Origin: Legionella lansingensis
GTDB taxonomy: Bacteria; Pseudomonadota; Gammaproteobacteria; Legionellales; Legionellaceae
Length of the DNA stretch: 64,000 nt
NCBI RefSeq assembly: GCF_900187355.1
Contig: NZ_LT906451.1
Span: forward strand, 372,501 to 436,500
Direction: 5' to 3'
The translations under genes and the position numbers were made by a program. Position 1 is the stretch's first letter. Each line of letters begins with the position of its first letter. Under the pieces are notes generated by a model. That model worked only from the letters and a program-made list of their open reading frames with translations. It had not been told where the DNA came from and did not search any database. This document shows, piece by piece, positions 1 through 10,637 of the stretch.

Positions 1-1770
<1,770 letters not shown>

Positions 1771-1885
1771 AACCTGAATTGCTTTGGGTGTATGGCCAAA
1801 CAATAAAAGACAGAAGAAAAGCTTGTGTTACCGAATATTATCTTTACCAACCTGACTGGTGATTAAACCAGCAGAATACCGTTTT

Positions 1886-2003
1886 TCCTGGCGACCATAG
1901 CGGTTTGGAACCACCTGACTCCATCTCGAACTCAGTAGTGAAACAGACCAGCGCCGATGATAGTGTGAGGTTTCCTCATGTGAAAGTAGGTCATCGCCAG
2001 GGC
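1886..2003 (+). rRNA. 5S ribosomal RNA
   Basis: Begins with a CCTGGCGACC 5' strand and closes with the complementary CGCCAGGG. Internally it carries the conserved CGAACTCAGTAGTGAAAC and GCGCCGATGATAGTGTG blocks of bacterial 5S rRNA. It lies about 115 bases after the 23S with no tRNA in between, in the usual 23S-5S order. Confidence 0.97.
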
Positions 2004-2011
2004 TTTTTACT

Positions 2012-2038
2012 AGCGGCCCTCGTGCCGCTTTTTTTTTT
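2012..2038 (+). terminator. Intrinsic terminator of the rRNA operon
   Basis: A perfect 6-bp stem AGCGGC/GCCGCT with a 6-base loop is followed directly by a run of nine T. It sits right after 5S rRNA and ends the rRNA operon. Confidence 0.93.
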
Positions 2039-2122
2039 ATCTTTCTTAGATAGAAAGCTTAGGTAGAAATATGGAGCTTGAACTTTGGATCGAGTTGATT
2101 GATTTAGCATAAGGAAGTACCC

Positions 2123-3208
2123 ATGGAAACGTTTTATGTTGACCCTGATATTGAGAAAGCATCGACCCTCCCAACACATTTCTATACCTCTCCAGATTGG
2201 TTTGAACAATCAAAAGAAAAGATATTCGCTAAAACATGGCAATTCTGTTTAAGTACAGAAGCTTTGAAATTAAGTGGACAACTTGTTCCTTTTACCTTAC
2301 TTCCAGGTTTACTGGATGAGCCTTTACTATTTGTTCGTGATGAACTAGAGACTTTACACTGTTTAAGTAATGTTTGCACACACCGAGGCAATATTCTGGT
2401 TGATGCCCCCTGTACAGCACAAAAAATAAGATGTACATATCATGGTCGCAGATTCAATCTCTGTGGTGAGTTGCAGCATATGCCTGAGTTTGAAAAAACG
2501 AAAGATTTCCCTACCTCGAAGGATAATCTTTCCCAAGTGCCTTTCGATTGTTTAGAGCCGTTTATTTTTGCATCTTTATCTCCTCGCATGTCTTTCCAGG
2601 AGGTATTTGCAGATATCAAGGAACGCCTTTTTTGGTTTCCTATGAAGGACATGCGCTTGGATGTCAATCGTTCGCGGGATTATCTGGTAAAAGCTCACTG
2701 GGCTTTATATTGCGAAAATTACTTGGAAGCTTTACATATCCCTTTTGTGCATCATTCATTAAGAAAAGTTATCGATTGCGGCACTTATACTACCGAGCGT
2801 TATCGCTATTGTAATTTACAGTTAGCTCTAGCCAATGATGGAGAAGAAAGCTTTGAACTGCCTAAAGATGCCATGGATTATGGAAAACGGGTGGCGGCTT
2901 ATTATTACTGGATATTCCCAAACACCATGCTCAATTTCTATCCTTGGGGATGTTCAGTTAATGTGGTAAAACCACTTGCACCTGATTTAACCAAGGTTAC
3001 ATTTTTGCCTTACGTGCTTGACCCAACTAAATTGGGGAAAGGCGCTGGAGGTGAGCTTGATAAGGTCGAACGTGAAGATGAAGCTGTTGTAGAGTCTGTT
3101 CAAAAGGGGATCCGCTCCCGATTTTATGACACTGGTCGATTCTCACCAACAAAAGAACAGGGGACGCATCATTTCCAGCGCCTATTGTGTGAATTCCTTA
3201 ATGATTAA
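2123..3208 (+). CDS. Rieske non-heme iron oxygenase, alpha-subunit type
   Basis: A 361-aa protein with the two-domain layout of aromatic-ring-hydroxylating oxygenases and choline-monooxygenase-like enzymes. The Rieske [2Fe-2S] ligands are visible as C85-x-H87 and C104-x2-H107. The catalytic mononuclear iron site shows H205 and H210 in NYLEALHIPFVHHS, with D319 in EREDEAVVESVQKG the likely third ligand. Such enzymes need a separate reductase, and none lies nearby. AAGGAAG precedes the ATG. The next gene, an amino-acid permease, begins 35 bases on and may be co-transcribed, hinting at an amino-acid or amine substrate. Substrate is not determinable from sequence. Confidence 0.9.
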   Translation: METFYVDPDIEKASTLPTHFYTSPDWFEQSKEKIFAKTWQFCLSTEALKLSGQLVPFTLLPGLLDEPLLFVRDELETLHCLSNVCTHRGNILVDAPCTAQKIRCTYHGRRFNLCGELQHMPEFEKTKDFPTSKDNLSQVPFDCLEPFIFASLSPRMSFQEVFADIKERLFWFPMKDMRLDVNRSRDYLVKAHWALYCENYLEALHIPFVHHSLRKVIDCGTYTTERYRYCNLQLALANDGEESFELPKDAMDYGKRVAAYYYWIFPNTMLNFYPWGCSVNVVKPLAPDLTKVTFLPYVLDPTKLGKGAGGELDKVEREDEAVVESVQKGIRSRFYDTGRFSPTKEQGTHHFQRLLCEFLND

Positions 3209-3243
3209 GTAGTAATCATTTAATGAATCAAGGATGACTGGAT

Positions 3244-4680
3244 ATGAAGGAGGAGCCTCAAGAACGTTCATTACAGCGCAAGCTTAATGCACGCATGCTA
3301 AGTATGATCACCCTTGGGGGCTCGATAGGCACGGGTATCTTTTTAGGAAGTGGTAATGCACTATCTATAGCAGGTCCTGGTGGGACCATGCTTGCTTATT
3401 TTATTATGGGGCTTTTGGTTTATGCACTGATGAGTGGTCTAGGTGAAATGGCGGCATTTATGCCCACGTCTGGCTCTTTCTCGGTGTATGCTGCAAAGTT
3501 TGTCGATCCATCCTTAGGTTATGCCCTGGCATGGAACTATTGGTACAGTTGGGCCATCACGATCGCCTCCGAAATCGCAGCCTCCTCTTTAGTGATGCAG
3601 TTCTGGTTTCCTGGAAGTTCGCCACTGATTTGGTGTGCAGCATTTTTAATCTTTACTGTCGGCTTTAACGCTATATCGACTCGAGTTTTTGGTGAAGCTG
3701 AGTATTGGCTTTCATTTTTGAAAGTATCGGTAATCATTCTTTTCATTATTGCTGGCTCTGCCATGATTTTAGGAGCAACCAATTACCAGCCAGTAGGCTT
3801 TCAATACTGGACAATTGGAGATGCGCCCTTTCATGGTGGTTGGGTTGGTATCATCAGCGCCTTTATGGTCGCTGGTTTTTCATTTCAGGGAACAGAATTA
3901 CTTGGTATTGCCGCCGGTGAAAGCCAGGATCCGAGTAAACATGTTGCGCAAGCAGTCAAATTGGTGTTTTGGCGAATCTTATTATTTTTTATTTTATCTC
4001 TCTTTGTCATTAGTCTTTTAATTCCTTATACCTCAACGCAATTGATGCACGCCGATGTAATCATGAGTCCTTTCACCCTCGTGTTTAAACAATATAACCA
4101 AGCTTCGGCAGCTACATTCATGAACATTGTGATCCTTATCGCTATCCTGTCAACAGCCAATTCTGGTCTTTATGTGGCAAGCAGAATGCTTTGGCATATG
4201 GCGAAAGAAAGGCATGCGCCGCGGATTTTTTCTAAAGTGAACAAACGAGGCGTACCGCTCTATGCTTTGGTGGCAACGAGCTGTGTAGCCATGTTGGCGT
4301 TTTTATCTTCCTTATTCGGCAATGGATTGGTTTATTTTTGGCTACTAAATGCAGGAAGTCTTTCAGGTTTCATAGCCTGGATGGGCATCGCTGTTAGCCA
4401 CTATCGCTTTCGTAAGGCCTATGTTCACCAAGGAAAGGATCTCAGTAAACTCCCTTACGTGGCCAAAGGTTACCCTTATACTTCCCTATGTGCATTGGGA
4501 CTATGTCTAATGATTATCGGTGGTCAGAACTATGCCGCTTTTATGAGTCAACATATTGATTGGTATGGTTTGCTTATCTCATATATAGGTTTGCCGCTTT
4601 TTCTGGTTGTGTGGCTTGGCCATAAGTGGATTCGGAAGACAAAAATGATTCATTTAGTAGAATGTGAGTTCGATCTTTGA
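3244..4680 (+). CDS. APC-superfamily amino-acid permease
   Basis: A 478-aa hydrophobic protein with about twelve membrane segments, the usual length for the amino-acid transporter (AAT) group of proton symporters. The hallmark first-helix motif GGSIGTGIFLGSGNAL is at residues 25-40. TELLGIAAGES in the sixth-helix region matches the AroP/LysP/GabP pattern. It sits in the inner membrane, importing an amino acid. It follows the Rieske oxygenase gene on the same strand after a 35-base gap, with AAGGAT upstream of the ATG, so a functional link is possible. The specific substrate cannot be called. Confidence 0.9.
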   Translation: MKEEPQERSLQRKLNARMLSMITLGGSIGTGIFLGSGNALSIAGPGGTMLAYFIMGLLVYALMSGLGEMAAFMPTSGSFSVYAAKFVDPSLGYALAWNYWYSWAITIASEIAASSLVMQFWFPGSSPLIWCAAFLIFTVGFNAISTRVFGEAEYWLSFLKVSVIILFIIAGSAMILGATNYQPVGFQYWTIGDAPFHGGWVGIISAFMVAGFSFQGTELLGIAAGESQDPSKHVAQAVKLVFWRILLFFILSLFVISLLIPYTSTQLMHADVIMSPFTLVFKQYNQASAATFMNIVILIAILSTANSGLYVASRMLWHMAKERHAPRIFSKVNKRGVPLYALVATSCVAMLAFLSSLFGNGLVYFWLLNAGSLSGFIAWMGIAVSHYRFRKAYVHQGKDLSKLPYVAKGYPYTSLCALGLCLMIIGGQNYAAFMSQHIDWYGLLISYIGLPLFLVVWLGHKWIRKTKMIHLVECEFDL

Positions 4681-4802
4681 GTATATGAAATTCTAGATGG
4701 AATATTTGTTTATCAGATGTAACATGAATTGTATTAGCTGCTCTATACTTTTCAATCTGTACTTATAGTAAAATGCCAAATTGTTGTTCTGCTAGATAAC
4801 CC

Positions 4803-5621
4803 ATGTTTTTTAAGCAGCCTAAAATCAAACGTATCACTATGCACTTGGAGTCCGTACTTGAGGAACTTTGCCGGGAACGGTGGACGCATTATCTTAATGT
4901 TGTGCCTTCAGCTGACTCTATTCGATATAATCATCATCTAGCAACAGATATCGATAAAGAAAAACTTTTTGCTACTCCAGGAATTTGGCGCTCGAAAGAA
5001 CACTTCTCTTGGCGTATGGATGAACCATTCTCTAATGGACACCCCATTTGGGTAGAGATCAATGCCGCCGGGCAATATTGGTATTACAGTGGGCTTCTAA
5101 AACAAGCACGTTTTATTGTTGCTGAATTAAATAATCCATCTCCCGATTATCAGAAAATTATTAAAGCTGCCAAGGATATAAAAGGTCGCACCCTTACCGT
5201 TCCTAGTGTAATTAGTGCAGATCCTATAACCATTGGGGTGGGATTTATTATGGGCGGTAATTTATTAGTCAATTTTTTTAGGGGTCTCGTAGGACTTGTC
5301 CATGCCCCAATGATGTTGCTTGTTGGTGCATTTTGTTCTATCACTTACTGGTGTTCTTTTTCTGAATACTGCGGTAGTCCTGCCTTCTTTTTCGACACAT
5401 TACAATATTTTTGTGACTCTTTATGGCAGGTCTTAAGCTCTGTGGTTTTCCCGTTAGCTATGCTTTATTCAAAATACATGACTGATTCTTACAATGTATT
5501 TACCAAAGGCGATGTCCAACGAGTCGTTGACGGTATTACTTCTTTAGCCGAAGTTTATTTAGAAGATAAAGAGGCAGATCAATCCCACGTTGACGTTATT
5601 TTGATGGAATTAAAGGGATAA
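4803..5621 (+). CDS. Unrecognised protein with hydrophobic C-terminal half
   Basis: A 272-aa protein of no family I recognise. The N-terminal 130 residues are soluble and rich in aromatic residues. Residues about 141-183 and 205-222 are strongly hydrophobic and could form two or three membrane passes, with cysteines clustered at 178-204. The last 45 residues are charged and helical. There is no signal peptide. No strong ribosome binding site precedes the ATG, and M13 is an alternative start. It stands alone after the permease gene. A membrane-associated effector is conceivable but unsupported beyond topology. Confidence 0.6.
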   Translation: MFFKQPKIKRITMHLESVLEELCRERWTHYLNVVPSADSIRYNHHLATDIDKEKLFATPGIWRSKEHFSWRMDEPFSNGHPIWVEINAAGQYWYYSGLLKQARFIVAELNNPSPDYQKIIKAAKDIKGRTLTVPSVISADPITIGVGFIMGGNLLVNFFRGLVGLVHAPMMLLVGAFCSITYWCSFSEYCGSPAFFFDTLQYFCDSLWQVLSSVVFPLAMLYSKYMTDSYNVFTKGDVQRVVDGITSLAEVYLEDKEADQSHVDVILMELKG

Positions 5622-5642
5622 TCATTTCTGTAGTCTCTATAT

Positions 5643-6230
5643 TCACCGTGAATTCATTGGTTGGTATATTTTATTGAAATAAGGAAGCTTTGATTCCACT
5701 GGGAAGAATTTTTTAAGGCATTCCAAGGACTTAAAATTAGATATTCCATAAGGAGCGTATTTTTGCTTTTGTTTTTGCCAAGTCATGTTTTCGCCCGAAT
5801 AGTCAATTTCATACCATTCACGTCCTATGATATGGGAGGTATTGTTATCAAAAGCAGAGAGATTTTTAAATTTATAAAATTTAACTTGTTCCATTAAATA
5901 ATCTGCCATTTTTTCAGCTTCATTCTTATTTAAACCCCTCCTATAAGTTGCAATGAGTAATTCGGTTGTGGTTTTGGGCATTAGGATTTGTAATTGAGAC
6001 AAGTACAAAAAATTAAAATGCACGGTTTGTAAATAATGTTCTAATGATTGCGCTTCCGATTCCTGTAATTTCATTTTATGAGTCTTTTGAGCCACTCTAG
6101 TTTGTAAAATAGGACATAATCTTTGCCATTCGTTTGGTAAGTTACATTCCCTGGCCATGATTGGTTCTGCAATGAAACAAGCTATAGCTATCATAGTAGT
6201 GATGTGTAATCTCATTTTCATCCTAATCAA
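5643..6230 (-). CDS. Predicted secreted protein, unknown function
   Basis: A 195-aa protein beginning with a basic then hydrophobic segment ending in EPIMA-REC, a credible Sec signal peptide cleaved after about residue 26. M4 or M6 are alternative starts. The mature part contains C29, C39 and C168, is rich in lysine and aromatic residues, and has no motif I recognise. It is transcribed alone, towards the end of the preceding plus-strand gene. Likely periplasmic or exported. Confidence 0.6.
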   Translation of the reverse strand: MIRMKMRLHITTMIAIACFIAEPIMARECNLPNEWQRLCPILQTRVAQKTHKMKLQESEAQSLEHYLQTVHFNFLYLSQLQILMPKTTTELLIATYRRGLNKNEAEKMADYLMEQVKFYKFKNLSAFDNNTSHIIGREWYEIDYSGENMTWQKQKQKYAPYGISNFKSLECLKKFFPVESKLPYFNKIYQPMNSR

Positions 6231-6287
6231 CCGTTCCCAAATATCTCAAATGGCAATGATAACGTTTCAACTAGGGATTATAAATCT

Positions 6288-6599
6288 GTGACTATAATAA
6301 CAAAAAATAGTATATTGAAATTTCGTTATTTTGACTTTAAGAAAATCATTCGATCGCTGATCAAGCGCGTCAATTTAAAGCCTTGTTATCTTTTGATTCC
6401 AGGGCCCTGGCTTAAAGAAATTAATTCATCATCCCTCGTTATTGCAGCCGAAGAAGATATCATTACTTTACCGACAGAAAGCGAGGAACTGGCTAAGATG
6501 CTGCCCGATGCCACGTTCACGTTGATTCCCGGCGCTCATTCAAGTCCAATAGAACAATCACAGAAGATCAATCAATTGATATTGCAGTTTTGCTCATAA
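6288..6599 (+). pseudogene. Remnant of an alpha/beta-hydrolase gene (3' end)
   Basis: The last ~55 residues read like the C-terminus of an alpha/beta hydrolase: a strand plus acid turn (SLVIAAEEDIITLP), then ATFTLIPGAHSSPIEQS with the histidine of the catalytic triad. No nucleophile elbow (GxSxG), oxyanion region or lid precedes it. The open frame can start only at a GTG without a Shine-Dalgarno site. I read it as a 5'-deleted gene. An expressed 103-aa protein is possible but would lack catalytic residues. Confidence 0.6.
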
Positions 6600-6653
6600 A
6601 TTCTAAGATAGTCCATTGCTTGCCATCCCGATAGAGAACGTCCCTAGATCTTG

Positions 6654-7181
6654 TTATAAATATTTATTTTTAAGTCTCACATAATGTTGCGCAGAATATT
6701 CTAAGTGAGCTAACTCTTCCTCAGTTAGTGGTCTGATTGCACGCGCTGGATTGCCAAGATATAGATAACCGCTCTGCAGATGTTTTCCTGGAGGGATTAA
6801 GCTGCCTGCGGCTATCATAACGTGATGTTCAACGTAAACTTTATCCAAAACAACTGTATTGATACCAATCAAACAGTAATCTTCTATATGACAAGCATGC
6901 AAAATCGCCCTATGACCAACGGTTATTCCTTTTCCAAGAATAAGCGGCTCACCGCCTGGTGTATAAGGACCATCATGGGTCACATGCAAGATGGCTCCAT
7001 CCTGAATATTGCAGGCTTCGCCTATCGAGATCGCATTTACATCACCTCGAATCACGGCTGTGGGCCAAACAGACACGTCTTGTCCTAGTTTGACATCTCC
7101 GATGACAGTTGCTTGTGGATCAATATAAACACGTTCACCAATGGTGGGGTGTTTATCCTCAAATGTGCGTATGTTATGCAT
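6654..7181 (-). CDS. Gamma-carbonic-anhydrase-family hexapeptide protein (YrdA-like)
   Basis: A 175-aa left-handed beta-helix protein built of hexapeptide repeats (VIGDVKLG, AISIGEACNIQDGAIL and so on) with a C-terminal helix. The three metal-binding histidines expected for the family are present at H66, H90 and H95. Many YrdA/CaiE-like members bind zinc or iron without proven carbonic anhydrase activity, so the reaction is left open. It begins two bases after the gor stop codon, in a tight two-gene transcription unit with glutathione reductase. Confidence 0.9.
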   Translation of the reverse strand: MHNIRTFEDKHPTIGERVYIDPQATVIGDVKLGQDVSVWPTAVIRGDVNAISIGEACNIQDGAILHVTHDGPYTPGGEPLILGKGITVGHRAILHACHIEDYCLIGINTVVLDKVYVEHHVMIAAGSLIPPGKHLQSGYLYLGNPARAIRPLTEEELAHLEYSAQHYVRLKNKYL

Positions 7182-7183
7182 AG

Positions 7184-8533
7184 TTATACCATGGTTACAA
7201 ATTCTTCAGCACTGGTCGGATGAATGGCAACTGTGTTATCAAAATCACGCTTACAGGCGCCCATTTTAACAGCAACACCAAAACCCTGTAGCATTTCATC
7301 GGCACCATAACCAATCACATGCAGGCCAATGATTTTTTCGTCTTTGCCTACCGTTACGAGTTTCATTGCTGTTGGTGTTTTCTCTTCACTAAGTGCATCA
7401 AACATTGGATTAAATCGTGTTCGGTATACTTTAATTTCATTTTCACCAAATTTAGCAATCGCTTCTTCTTCGCTTAAACCGACAGATCCTATGGGTGGAT
7501 GACTAAAAATGACAGAGCAAATGTTCTCATAATTCAAATGAGCATCTGCTTGCCCGCCAAAAAGACGATCAGAAAGCCTGCGCCCAGCGGCTATTGCAAC
7601 TGGAGTTAGTGCTGGTGCATCGGTGACGTCACCAATGGCGTAAATGCCTGGAATGGAGGTGTTTTGATACTTATCAACTGTTATCAACCCTCTTTTGCTC
7701 TTCGCCACTCCGATAGCGTCCAAATTTAAATCAAAGGTGCGCGGAGATCGTCCTACAGCTGCAATCACCGTATCGAAATCAGAAAGAATGGAACCGTCTT
7801 TACATTTAATCGTTTTACGATTGTCTTGCTGTAAGATAATGCTATGGGCTTGGTGATTGAGATGAGCTTTAATTCCTTGTTGTTGCATGATTTCTAGAAG
7901 GGTATCACCTAACATGGAGTCGAAGCGAGTCAAGGGACGAGCACCACGAATAAGAAGATGTGTTTCGGCTCCCAAGTTATGCAATACACCTGCTAATTCA
8001 ACGCCAATATACCCACTGCCAATGATTGCGATCCTATTGGGTCTTGCAGCGAGAGAGAAAAAGCCATCAGAGTCGATAACATATTCGATACCTAACAGAT
8101 CATTTGGAAGCAGTGGCTCGCTTCCAGTCGCGATAATGATATGATCCGCCTGGTAATGCGTTCCACCAACATCAACCGTTTTAGCATCCACAAAAATGCC
8201 TGTACCATGTAGATAGGTCATCTTGTATTCATCAAAACGCTTCGCATAGATTTCACGTAATCTTTCAATATAGGTGTTACGACGGCCAACCAGCACAGGC
8301 CAATCCAATGCAATATCTACTGGGCGAAAACCATAGTCAGGAGACTTAGCCAATATTTCAGCAACCGCAGAGGCATTAAACATCACTTTTTTGGGGACAC
8401 AACCAAGATTTACACAAGTGCCTCCTAAATGTTTTTCTTCAATAACGGCGACATTAGCCCCATGACGAGCAGCACGCACCGCGCTGGCAATGCCACCACT
8501 ACCACCGCCTAAAACGAGCAAGTCAAATTTCAT
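7184..8533 (-). CDS. gor: Glutathione-disulfide reductase
   Basis: A 449-aa cytosolic flavoenzyme that regenerates glutathione from its disulfide with NADPH. It has an N-terminal FAD motif GGGSGG (residues 9-14) and the redox-active [13 protein letters not shown] with C40 and C45. A second dinucleotide fold [11 protein letters not shown] follows, then FAD motif [13 protein letters not shown]. The C-terminal HPTSAEEF places catalytic H438 and E443. Length and motifs fit glutathione reductase better than lipoamide dehydrogenase or mercuric reductase. It is first in a unit with the hexapeptide protein downstream. Confidence 0.93.
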   Translation of the reverse strand: MKFDLLVLGGGSGGIASAVRAARHGANVAVIEEKHLGGTCVNLGCVPKKVMFNASAVAEILAKSPDYGFRPVDIALDWPVLVGRRNTYIERLREIYAKRFDEYKMTYLHGTGIFVDAKTVDVGGTHYQADHIIIATGSEPLLPNDLLGIEYVIDSDGFFSLAARPNRIAIIGSGYIGVELAGVLHNLGAETHLLIRGARPLTRFDSMLGDTLLEIMQQQGIKAHLNHQAHSIILQQDNRKTIKCKDGSILSDFDTVIAAVGRSPRTFDLNLDAIGVAKSKRGLITVDKYQNTSIPGIYAIGDVTDAPALTPVAIAAGRRLSDRLFGGQADAHLNYENICSVIFSHPPIGSVGLSEEEAIAKFGENEIKVYRTRFNPMFDALSEEKTPTAMKLVTVGKDEKIIGLHVIGYGADEMLQGFGVAVKMGACKRDFDNTVAIHPTSAEEFVTMV

Positions 8534-8654
8534 CGTTTCAATCCCAAATTAAACTTTATTGACTGTACCATTGAAAATGGTATTGGAGTAATACTTTAGA
8601 TCGACAATAGCTGAAATAGTTGGGGCCTTTCATTATACTTAGATATAGAACTAG

Positions 8655-8750
8655 ATCCCGTATAAATGCTACGCATTTTACGGGATAACGTTCGTTTAGC
8701 GACACAAAAGGCATTTTATGCCTTTCATGTCGAACTCACGTTACTTAACT
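8655..8750. repeat. Pair of adjacent hairpins in the gor/hlyD-like intergenic region
   Basis: Two strong dyads lie in this 242-base divergent gap. The first is ATCCCGTATAAATGC (8655-8669) against GCATTTTACGGGAT (8673-8686). The second is CGACACAAAAGGCAT against ATGCCTTTCATGTCG (about 8700-8733). Outside the second, AACGTTCG and CGAACTCACGTT pair imperfectly, making a nested cruciform. No T-run follows either arm, so these are not plain intrinsic terminators. They may be a short repetitive element or a regulatory structure. Confidence 0.55.
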
Positions 8751-8775
8751 TTATATCAAAGAATTTATTTATATC

Positions 8776-9717
8776 ATGAAGGGATTGCTGCTCGTTACCC
8801 TATGGTCTCTCTTTATTACTGCTTGTGATAACTGGAAGGGGCGCCATTATCAAGGCTATGTTGAAGGAGAAAACGTTTATCTAGCATCCCCTAATTCGGG
8901 GGATTTGACGCAATTGTTTGTACATCGCGGCGAGCAAGTAAAAAAAGGACAAGCGTTATTTCAACTTGATCCGAATCCCCAAGTACTCATTGTTAGACAA
9001 GATGAAGCAAGATTGCTGGAGGCTCAAAAATTACTGAATGATTTAGAAAAGCCGCGTCGTAACCCTGAGATTGCGGCAATTAAGGCACAAATAGAACAAA
9101 CGGATGCCAGGTTGAAGCTCGCACAGATTAGAGTTCATCGCATGCAAGAACTTTATAACAAACAAGCGATAGACAAGGATTCACTCGATGCCGCAATAGC
9201 AAATTACAAAGAACAACAACATCTTAAAGCGCAATACGAATCAAATCTAGAGTTAGCAAGACTTGGAAGCCGTGATGAGCAAATCAAAGCGCAACAAGCT
9301 GAAGTAATTTCACTTGCTGCTAAAGTGAATGAGTCGAAATGGCAACTGGCACAAAAGAAAATTTATGCCCCTGCAGATGGCTACATTTATGATACGTATT
9401 ATCGTGTCGGTGAATTCGTCGGATCACAGCAACCCGTTTTATCTTTATTGCCACCAGAGAATATAAGGATCGAGTTCTTTGTGCCCGTTGATGTTTTGCC
9501 CCAATTGCATCGAGGCCAAAAAATCCAGTTTGATTGCTATGGTTGTTCTTATTCTGGCACCGCCATCATTACCTATATTTCTCCTGAAGCAGAATATGTT
9601 CCGCCCCTCGTTTATAGCCGAGAAAATGATGATAAATTGGTTTTCAGGATAAAGGCGCGAATCGAACAACCTGATAAATTTAAACCTGGCCAACCTGTAA
9701 CGGTAATTTTGCCATGA
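8776..9717 (+). CDS. HlyD-family periplasmic adaptor lipoprotein of an ABC exporter
   Basis: A 313-aa membrane-fusion protein. The N-terminus carries a lipobox-like LFITAC with C17, suggesting a lipid anchor. A biotinyl-lipoyl-like half-motif (GDLTQLFVHRGEQVKKGQ) is followed by a long coiled coil (about residues 70-195). The second half-motif (KIYAPADGYIYDTYYRVGEF) and a beta-barrel follow. It resembles the YbhG/YhiI adaptors that link an inner-membrane ABC-2 exporter to an outer-membrane channel. Its stop overlaps the next start by four bases (ATGA), so it is translationally coupled to the ATPase. Confidence 0.9.
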   Translation: MKGLLLVTLWSLFITACDNWKGRHYQGYVEGENVYLASPNSGDLTQLFVHRGEQVKKGQALFQLDPNPQVLIVRQDEARLLEAQKLLNDLEKPRRNPEIAAIKAQIEQTDARLKLAQIRVHRMQELYNKQAIDKDSLDAAIANYKEQQHLKAQYESNLELARLGSRDEQIKAQQAEVISLAAKVNESKWQLAQKKIYAPADGYIYDTYYRVGEFVGSQQPVLSLLPPENIRIEFFVPVDVLPQLHRGQKIQFDCYGCSYSGTAIITYISPEAEYVPPLVYSRENDDKLVFRIKARIEQPDKFKPGQPVTVILP

Positions 9718-10637
9718 GTCATGCTGTAATTGACGTTCACAACTTACGTAAGTCCTTTGACGGCAAGGTCGCCGTTAATGATATTGCCTTGTGTGTTAAG
9801 AAAGGAGAGGTCTTTGGTTTTTTAGGTCCGAATGGTAGTGGCAAGACGACTACTATTCGCATGTTATGTGGGCTTTTGACTCCAGATGCAGGTGAGGGCA
9901 CCTGCTTGGGGTACAACATTCTTACGGAATCAGAAAAAATAAAGCTGCACGTGGGTTATATGACACAAAAGTTTAGTTTCTACACGGACTTGAGCATTGA
10001 GGAAAACCTAAACTTTATTGCTCGGGTTTATAACGTTGATAACAGAAAAGCACGTGTGCACAGTGCATTGGAAGATTTGGGTTTGGTTCATCGACGAAGG
10101 CAACTGACAGGACAACTTTCTGGTGGTTGGAAACAGCGTGTTGCGCTGGCGGCCTGTTTATTACATCAGCCAGACCTATTACTCTTAGATGAACCAACTG
10201 CGGGTGTGGACCCGATTGCTCGACGGGAGTTTTGGGATAAGATTCATGGATTAAGTGAACAGGGAATCACAACGTTGGTTTCTACTCATTATATGGATGA
10301 GGCAGAGCGTTGTACCAATTTAGCCTATCTTGCCTATGGGGATCTGTTGGTTTCTGGGTCTATTAAAGATGTCATTGCCAAAACAAACTTATACACCTGG
10401 GAAATTACAGGTGATGTGACCACCACTTTATTACAACAAATAAAGGAATTAAAAGGAGTCACTCAGGCTGCACTGTTCGGGAATAAGATTCATATTTCAG
10501 GCTATGATCAACGCTTGGTAGAGTCAGAGTTAAAGGTATTAGTCAAAAATAAATCTCTCATTTGCCAAGCAATAGAACCTACCTTAGAAGACGCTTTTAT
10601 TAGTCTTGTAAAGAAATCGGAGGGGGAAATCGGTTGA
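9714..10637 (+). CDS. ABC transporter ATP-binding protein (ABC-2 exporter)
   Basis: A 307-aa ATPase with Walker A GPNGSGKT (38-45), signature LSGGWKQR (135-142), Walker B LLLLDEP (155-161) and switch histidine H192 in STHYMDEAERC. The C-terminal ~80 residues form the regulatory extension common to drug/lipid-type ABC-2 ATPases (YbhF/CcmA/NodI group). It lies between the adaptor and permease genes with four-base overlaps on both sides, so all three form one exporter. It would energise export of an unknown hydrophobic compound. Confidence 0.93.
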   Translation: MSHAVIDVHNLRKSFDGKVAVNDIALCVKKGEVFGFLGPNGSGKTTTIRMLCGLLTPDAGEGTCLGYNILTESEKIKLHVGYMTQKFSFYTDLSIEENLNFIARVYNVDNRKARVHSALEDLGLVHRRRQLTGQLSGGWKQRVALAACLLHQPDLLLLDEPTAGVDPIARREFWDKIHGLSEQGITTLVSTHYMDEAERCTNLAYLAYGDLLVSGSIKDVIAKTNLYTWEITGDVTTTLLQQIKELKGVTQAALFGNKIHISGYDQRLVESELKVLVKNKSLICQAIEPTLEDAFISLVKKSEGEIG

